From positions 27,510,501 through 27,574,500 of the forward strand of contig OX327695.1 in the NCBI GenBank assembly GCA_946807835.1: 64,000 nucleotides of DNA, read 5' to 3'. Below are positions 60,603 to 64,000 of the stretch, piece by piece (position 1 is the stretch's first letter; every line of letters begins with the position of its first letter). The notes under the pieces are model-generated. The model was not told the origin of the DNA. It worked only from the letters and a program-made list of their open reading frames with translations, and ran no database searches. The position numbers and the translations under genes were made by a program. This stretch comes from Ailanthus altissimus. Its lineage: Eukaryota > Streptophyta > Magnoliopsida > Sapindales > Simaroubaceae.

Positions 60603-61292
60603 TGTTAAAGCGGAAGCATACAAACAAGCAAAACAATTCATCCAAGCAATGTAATAATGCAGAACAAGTTACTAAGAAATAAATAGAGAAATGGTTAGAA
60701 GAAGAACACACAAAGACGGATCAAGATTAGACTCTTCTCTTATTATGAGTCACAAGGCACTCACAAAGTATGCCTTTTACAAGAAAGATCACAAAGAAAA
60801 CTCTCTCTCTCTCTCTCACTCTAGGGATTTTCTCTCACAAAGAACCACAAAGATCTCTTGTTTATCATAAAAATTGTCAAGATTTCTAATTGATCATAAA
60901 GATGTGTTTACAAGCCAATTGATAGCCTTTATATAGGCTTTGGGACGACCTAAGTTTACCATATACGTGTGAGAGTCGTATTAGGGAGTCTTGAAACAAT
61001 TGGGAGACGAAATAAGAAAGTTTTCTTATTTCGGGATACTGTTCCCGTCTCCAGCGCCGCGGCGCTGGGCTCTCATCGCTGCAGTGCTGGCGCGCTTTTG
61101 CTGAGTGCTGCAGCGCTCAGTTTCTGGACTGGGCGCCGCGGCGCTCACACTTGGTCGTCGCGGCTCTGACGCCTGGTACGTCTTTCTTCGTTTTTTATCT
61201 CATTTCGCATCCGTCTTCGATCCGTGCGCACCCTACGCACTTAGCTTAATCTCCAAATCATATTTCGATGATTTTCAATCAATAATCTCACA
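60603..61292 (-). repeat. Nested Copia 5' LTR (690 bp)
   Basis: On the plus strand it starts TGTTAAAGCGG and ends AATCTCACA. It matches the 3' LTR. A GC-rich island at about 61055-61165 carries GCGCCGCGGCGCT-type repeats, longer than in the 3' LTR. Confidence 0.92.
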
Positions 61293-61297
61293 TTTTC
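61293..61297. repeat. Target duplication of the nested Copia, right copy
   Basis: TTTTC, identical to 55847-55851. Confidence 0.88.
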
Positions 61298-61552
61298 TTT
61301 AATATTATGCTTTAAATCATCTTTTAAAATTTTATTTCTTTCTATTAATTAATTTTTGTGTTTTGATTGGTTTGTGGTATTCCTAAATGGTGTGAGAATG
61401 AAACTTTATAAAGTCCTTTATCTAAAACTTTTAGTAAGCTCTAAGTTTGAAAAGGCTTTTAAAGAAGAAGAAAAAAAATTTTATATTAATTTATTTTACT
61501 GTATTTGTTATTAGTCCTTGAAGATTTTAATATTTACTTTTTAAATAATTAG

Positions 61553-63223
61553 ATGGCTCTTGGGCATAAAGGTACCAAACATATAACACCGGAAATATCT
61601 CAACCCTTTGTACCTGATCAAAGATTCACATAAAGTGATGGTACTCCAGAATGTGGTATATAATGAGTATAATTTGTCTTTTTTTTAAAGGCAATGTGCT
61701 ATAATTTTCTTATATTAATATTTATACTTATTTATGTTAGGTTGCCAGCTACCACAAAGAAAAACTCATGCACCAACATATGAAAAAAATTAGATGATAT
61801 TGTGCAATCATCTGAAAAAATAAAGTTATATATTTCATTTGAGACTAATAGACCAATAGCTTACAAATATTTTTTTCATGTTATCTAGTGAATGTGGTTA
61901 TTTAATTAGGAGGTTTGCACCTTTTAAATATAAAAAATAGAGTAAGATTTCAGAATTAGAGAAGCAAGTTCTATTAGATCAACTTTTAGTAAGTAAAACA
62001 CTTCTATTTCTTATTATATATCTTTTGGGTTATATTAAAAAATATACTAAATCACTCTTTTTTCAAAAATATTTGTTAAAGTTTGATATTGACTTAAACT
62101 TGCTATACGTTTGTTGATGTGGGAATGATATCATGAGTATGAGATATTGTGATTTTTTTACATTGGATATATGTATATTATTTGGATTATCCATCCATGT
62201 AGGATGCACTTAAGCATCCATATCCAAACATTCGTCAAGATGATTGGGATTGGCTTTGTCATAATATTTTTGATTCTACAAGTTTTAAGATATATTGAAA
62301 TTAATGTTATAAACTTCAATTTTTCTTTTCAAGTTTATTTAATATACTTCTATTTTATTTTATCTTTATTTTTTTTATAATAAATTATCTTAATTTTCTT
62401 TTAACTATAGATTTAATCTACCAAAAATAAAGTAAATCGTGCTAAGCTCCCATATAATCATTGTAGAGGATCAAGACCTTTTGTTAATTATCTTGAGGAT
62501 GAGATAATAGATGGTGAAATAGAGTTTTTTTCACGTCACCCACTATAGCAAGACAAAGGGTTAGGTGAATGAGGAGGCAAAGTCAAAGCATGTAAGTATA
62601 CTTCATTTATTGTGAGAGGCTTTTGATTTTCTTTCTTTAATTTATGTCAGCTTTGAAAAATAATTAAAGTTTATTTCTTGAACTTTCTTTCCTTTTTCTT
62701 TAGGAGCAAAAATTTCATGAAGACCAAAAAATAAACTAATAACAACACCAATAAAGTTTATTTATTGTTTTTGATTTCTTTTTATTCATTTACTAACAAA
62801 GTTTCATCTTAAACCAAATGATAGAATTACAGAACCAATAAATTGATTTATAATTATTTTTTTCTTTTTTATGTATTAACAAAGCTTTATTTATAGGATT
62901 AAATGATTGAGCTTCAACAACAACAAAATGTTTCAAAGGAAAAAGAACCATTGACTCAATAAGATATATGCACTAAAATGCTTGAAAAGAAATCAAGCTA
63001 TTTTTGGGGGTTTGGTAGAGGACCCCACCCTCCTTCAAGGCATGTTAAAGATAATTTTGAGGTTAAGAGGTTGCAAGATATCATAACTTCACAACAAAGT
63101 AGATTGGATTCTCAAGATAACTTCACAATTTATCAATTGGAATCCAAGTTGTCCCAATTTGAGGGCTTCGTAGCAAATTATGTCTTTATAAGGAATATCA
63201 TCTCGCTCTATAAATTTAGCTAA
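61553..63223 (+). pseudogene. CACTA-associated Transposase_24-type gene, decayed
   Basis: Exon-like pieces on the plus strand follow the plant Transposase_24 (Ptta/En/Spm) pattern: RKTHAPTYEK then KLDDIVQSSEKIKLYISFETNRPIA (about 61765-61865); YPNIRQDDWDWLCHNIFDSTSF after a TGTAG acceptor at about 62202; KNKVNRAKLPYNHCRGSRPF after a CTATAG acceptor at about 62410; then SRHPL-stop-QDKG; and ICTKMLEKKSSYFWGFGRGPHPPS with a coiled-coil-like tail (62978-63223). Stops and a shift interrupt it. Transposase_24 proteins are typically encoded by CACTA elements alongside the DDE transposase, which is not seen in this window. Confidence 0.72.
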
Positions 63224-63759
63224 CTAAAGATAAATGGTATATATCTTTAAGCATTTGAGATATATGACATATCATCACTTTTGGGACTTGGTAACAAATA
63301 TTCTGTCAAGATGTTAATTTTCATACACAAAATGTTCAAGCTAATTTCTAGATTTGATCAACGGATATTAGAACTTTGGATAGATGACATTAACCTTTTG
63401 GACTTGCTTATTACTAGATATATTCTAATGATATCATTACGGTGTATTTTGGATATTATTATAGTGTATTGTAATATATTAATGTCATGTATTTCAATGA
63501 TACTATTATGTATATTTTGGATATAAAATGTCATTTTTTTTAGTTTAGCTTATTTATGTGCAAAAATATTTTAATTTATTTCGTTTATATTGAATTTTTA
63601 TTTAGATTAATTGTCTTATAACTACATAATGTTGAATTTTCACTTAATATTTCGTAGTAAATCTTCTCCAAATACAATTTATAACTTAAAATTATGATAA
63701 TTTATCTTACTATAAAATTATTTATAGCCCTAAGTAATAATAATTTTATTAGAAATTAT

Positions 63760-64000
63760 GAATATTTTTCCCTTGGTAACAAAAACGTTTTGTTGCCAAA
63801 ATTAAATTAGGCAGCAAACTGGTTTGTGGCCTAATATTTTTATAACTATTTTAATTTTTTTTGCAACAAATCTTTTTTCTTGCAAAAACTAAACTACAAT
63901 GATAAAAAAATTATTGTTGAGCAAAATTACTTTAAGCAACAAAACGAGATTGTAGAGCAAAATATGTTTGGGCAACAAAATATTTGTTGCCTGGTGATTT
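63760..64000. repeat. CACTA right subterminal repeat region (partial)
   Basis: Multiple GCAACAAAA and TTTGTTGC words in both orientations (for example near 63794, 63862, 63937, 63973, 63987) echo the left subterminal region. The terminus itself is not reached. Confidence 0.75.

Larger units (their letters stand above)
55852..61292 (-). mobile_element. Copia LTR retrotransposon (Tork/Tnt1-like), nearly complete, 5,441 bp
   Basis: Two direct LTRs with canonical TG...CA ends on the minus strand flank a full gag-pol on the minus strand. A primer-binding site and a polypurine tract are in place, and a 5-bp target duplication flanks it. The polyprotein has about ten stops or shifts but retains every domain, so it is a recently inactivated copy. 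It is nested in the CACTA element. Lineage is judged from motif similarity to Tnt1-type polyproteins. Confidence 0.95.
52294..64000 (+). mobile_element. CACTA (En/Spm-like) transposon, left end to window end, interrupted by Copia
   Basis: The left terminus CACTACAAGAAAATATAC at 52294 is the hallmark CACTA end. Subterminal sequence at 52340-52530 and at 63760-64000 carries repeated GCAACAAAA/TTTGTTGC words in both senses, as in CACTA subterminal repeats. Inside is a decayed Transposase_24-type gene (61.5-63.2 kb). The right terminus and target duplication are outside the window. The 3 bp before the left end are AAA. The Copia element at 55852-61292 lies inside it, so the CACTA insertion is older. 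Confidence 0.8.

Noticed and set aside
1..64000. tRNA, rRNA, CRISPR or bacterial-type operon signals
   Set aside because: None was recognised; the CRISPR and operon types do not fit a plant nuclear sequence. A tRNA scan was not run.

Overview
This is a gene-poor, AT-rich stretch of a flowering-plant nuclear genome, very probably a eudicot. The evidence is a class-A plant GATA transcription factor with GT/AG introns, a glycine-rich secreted protein, and plant-type mobile elements: Kaonashi-type MULE, Copia, Gypsy, TRIM and CACTA. No species marker is visible, so I do not name a genus. Two ordinary host genes stand out: a GATA5-like factor (12.5-13.6 kb, +) and a glycine-rich protein gene (45.7-46.4 kb, -). 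Nearly everything else is repeats or mobile elements.

Layout. 0.36-1.77 kb: AT-rich ~607-bp tandem repeat. 7.68-8.03 kb: complete 350-bp TRIM with a 5-bp target duplication. 12.4-13.6 kb: GATA gene with a 5'-UTR intron. 15.5-15.9 kb: degenerate tandem repeat. 17.0-24.7 kb: complete 7.7-kb MULE with an exact 9-bp target duplication. It carries an apparently intact nine-exon DUF1985/Ulp1-like gene and, facing it, a transposase gene broken by a frameshift, a nonsense codon and a catalytic Asp-to-Val change. 25-34 kb: dispersed and tandem repeats and a decayed Copia gag. 35.0-45.0 kb: a ~2.45-kb tandem duplication. Its first copy is split by a 5.15-kb Copia element, and its second copy still shows the empty site. 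Each copy carries a decayed relative of the glycine-rich protein gene.

48.1-49.8 kb: Gypsy reverse-transcriptase debris, a 132-bp-arm inverted repeat and small tandem repeats. 50.0-51.8 kb: Gypsy element that lost its pol region and most of its 3' LTR. 52.3 kb to the window end: left end and body of a CACTA element, into which a 5.44-kb Tork/Tnt1-like Copia element (55.85-61.29 kb, -) has inserted with target duplication TTTTC. The CACTA right end lies beyond the window.

The host genes show no functional link to each other. The mobile elements give a relative history: glycine-rich gene duplication, then tandem segment duplication, then Copia insertion into copy 1; separately, CACTA insertion followed by Copia insertion into it. 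Domain names are from recognised motifs only; no database search was run.
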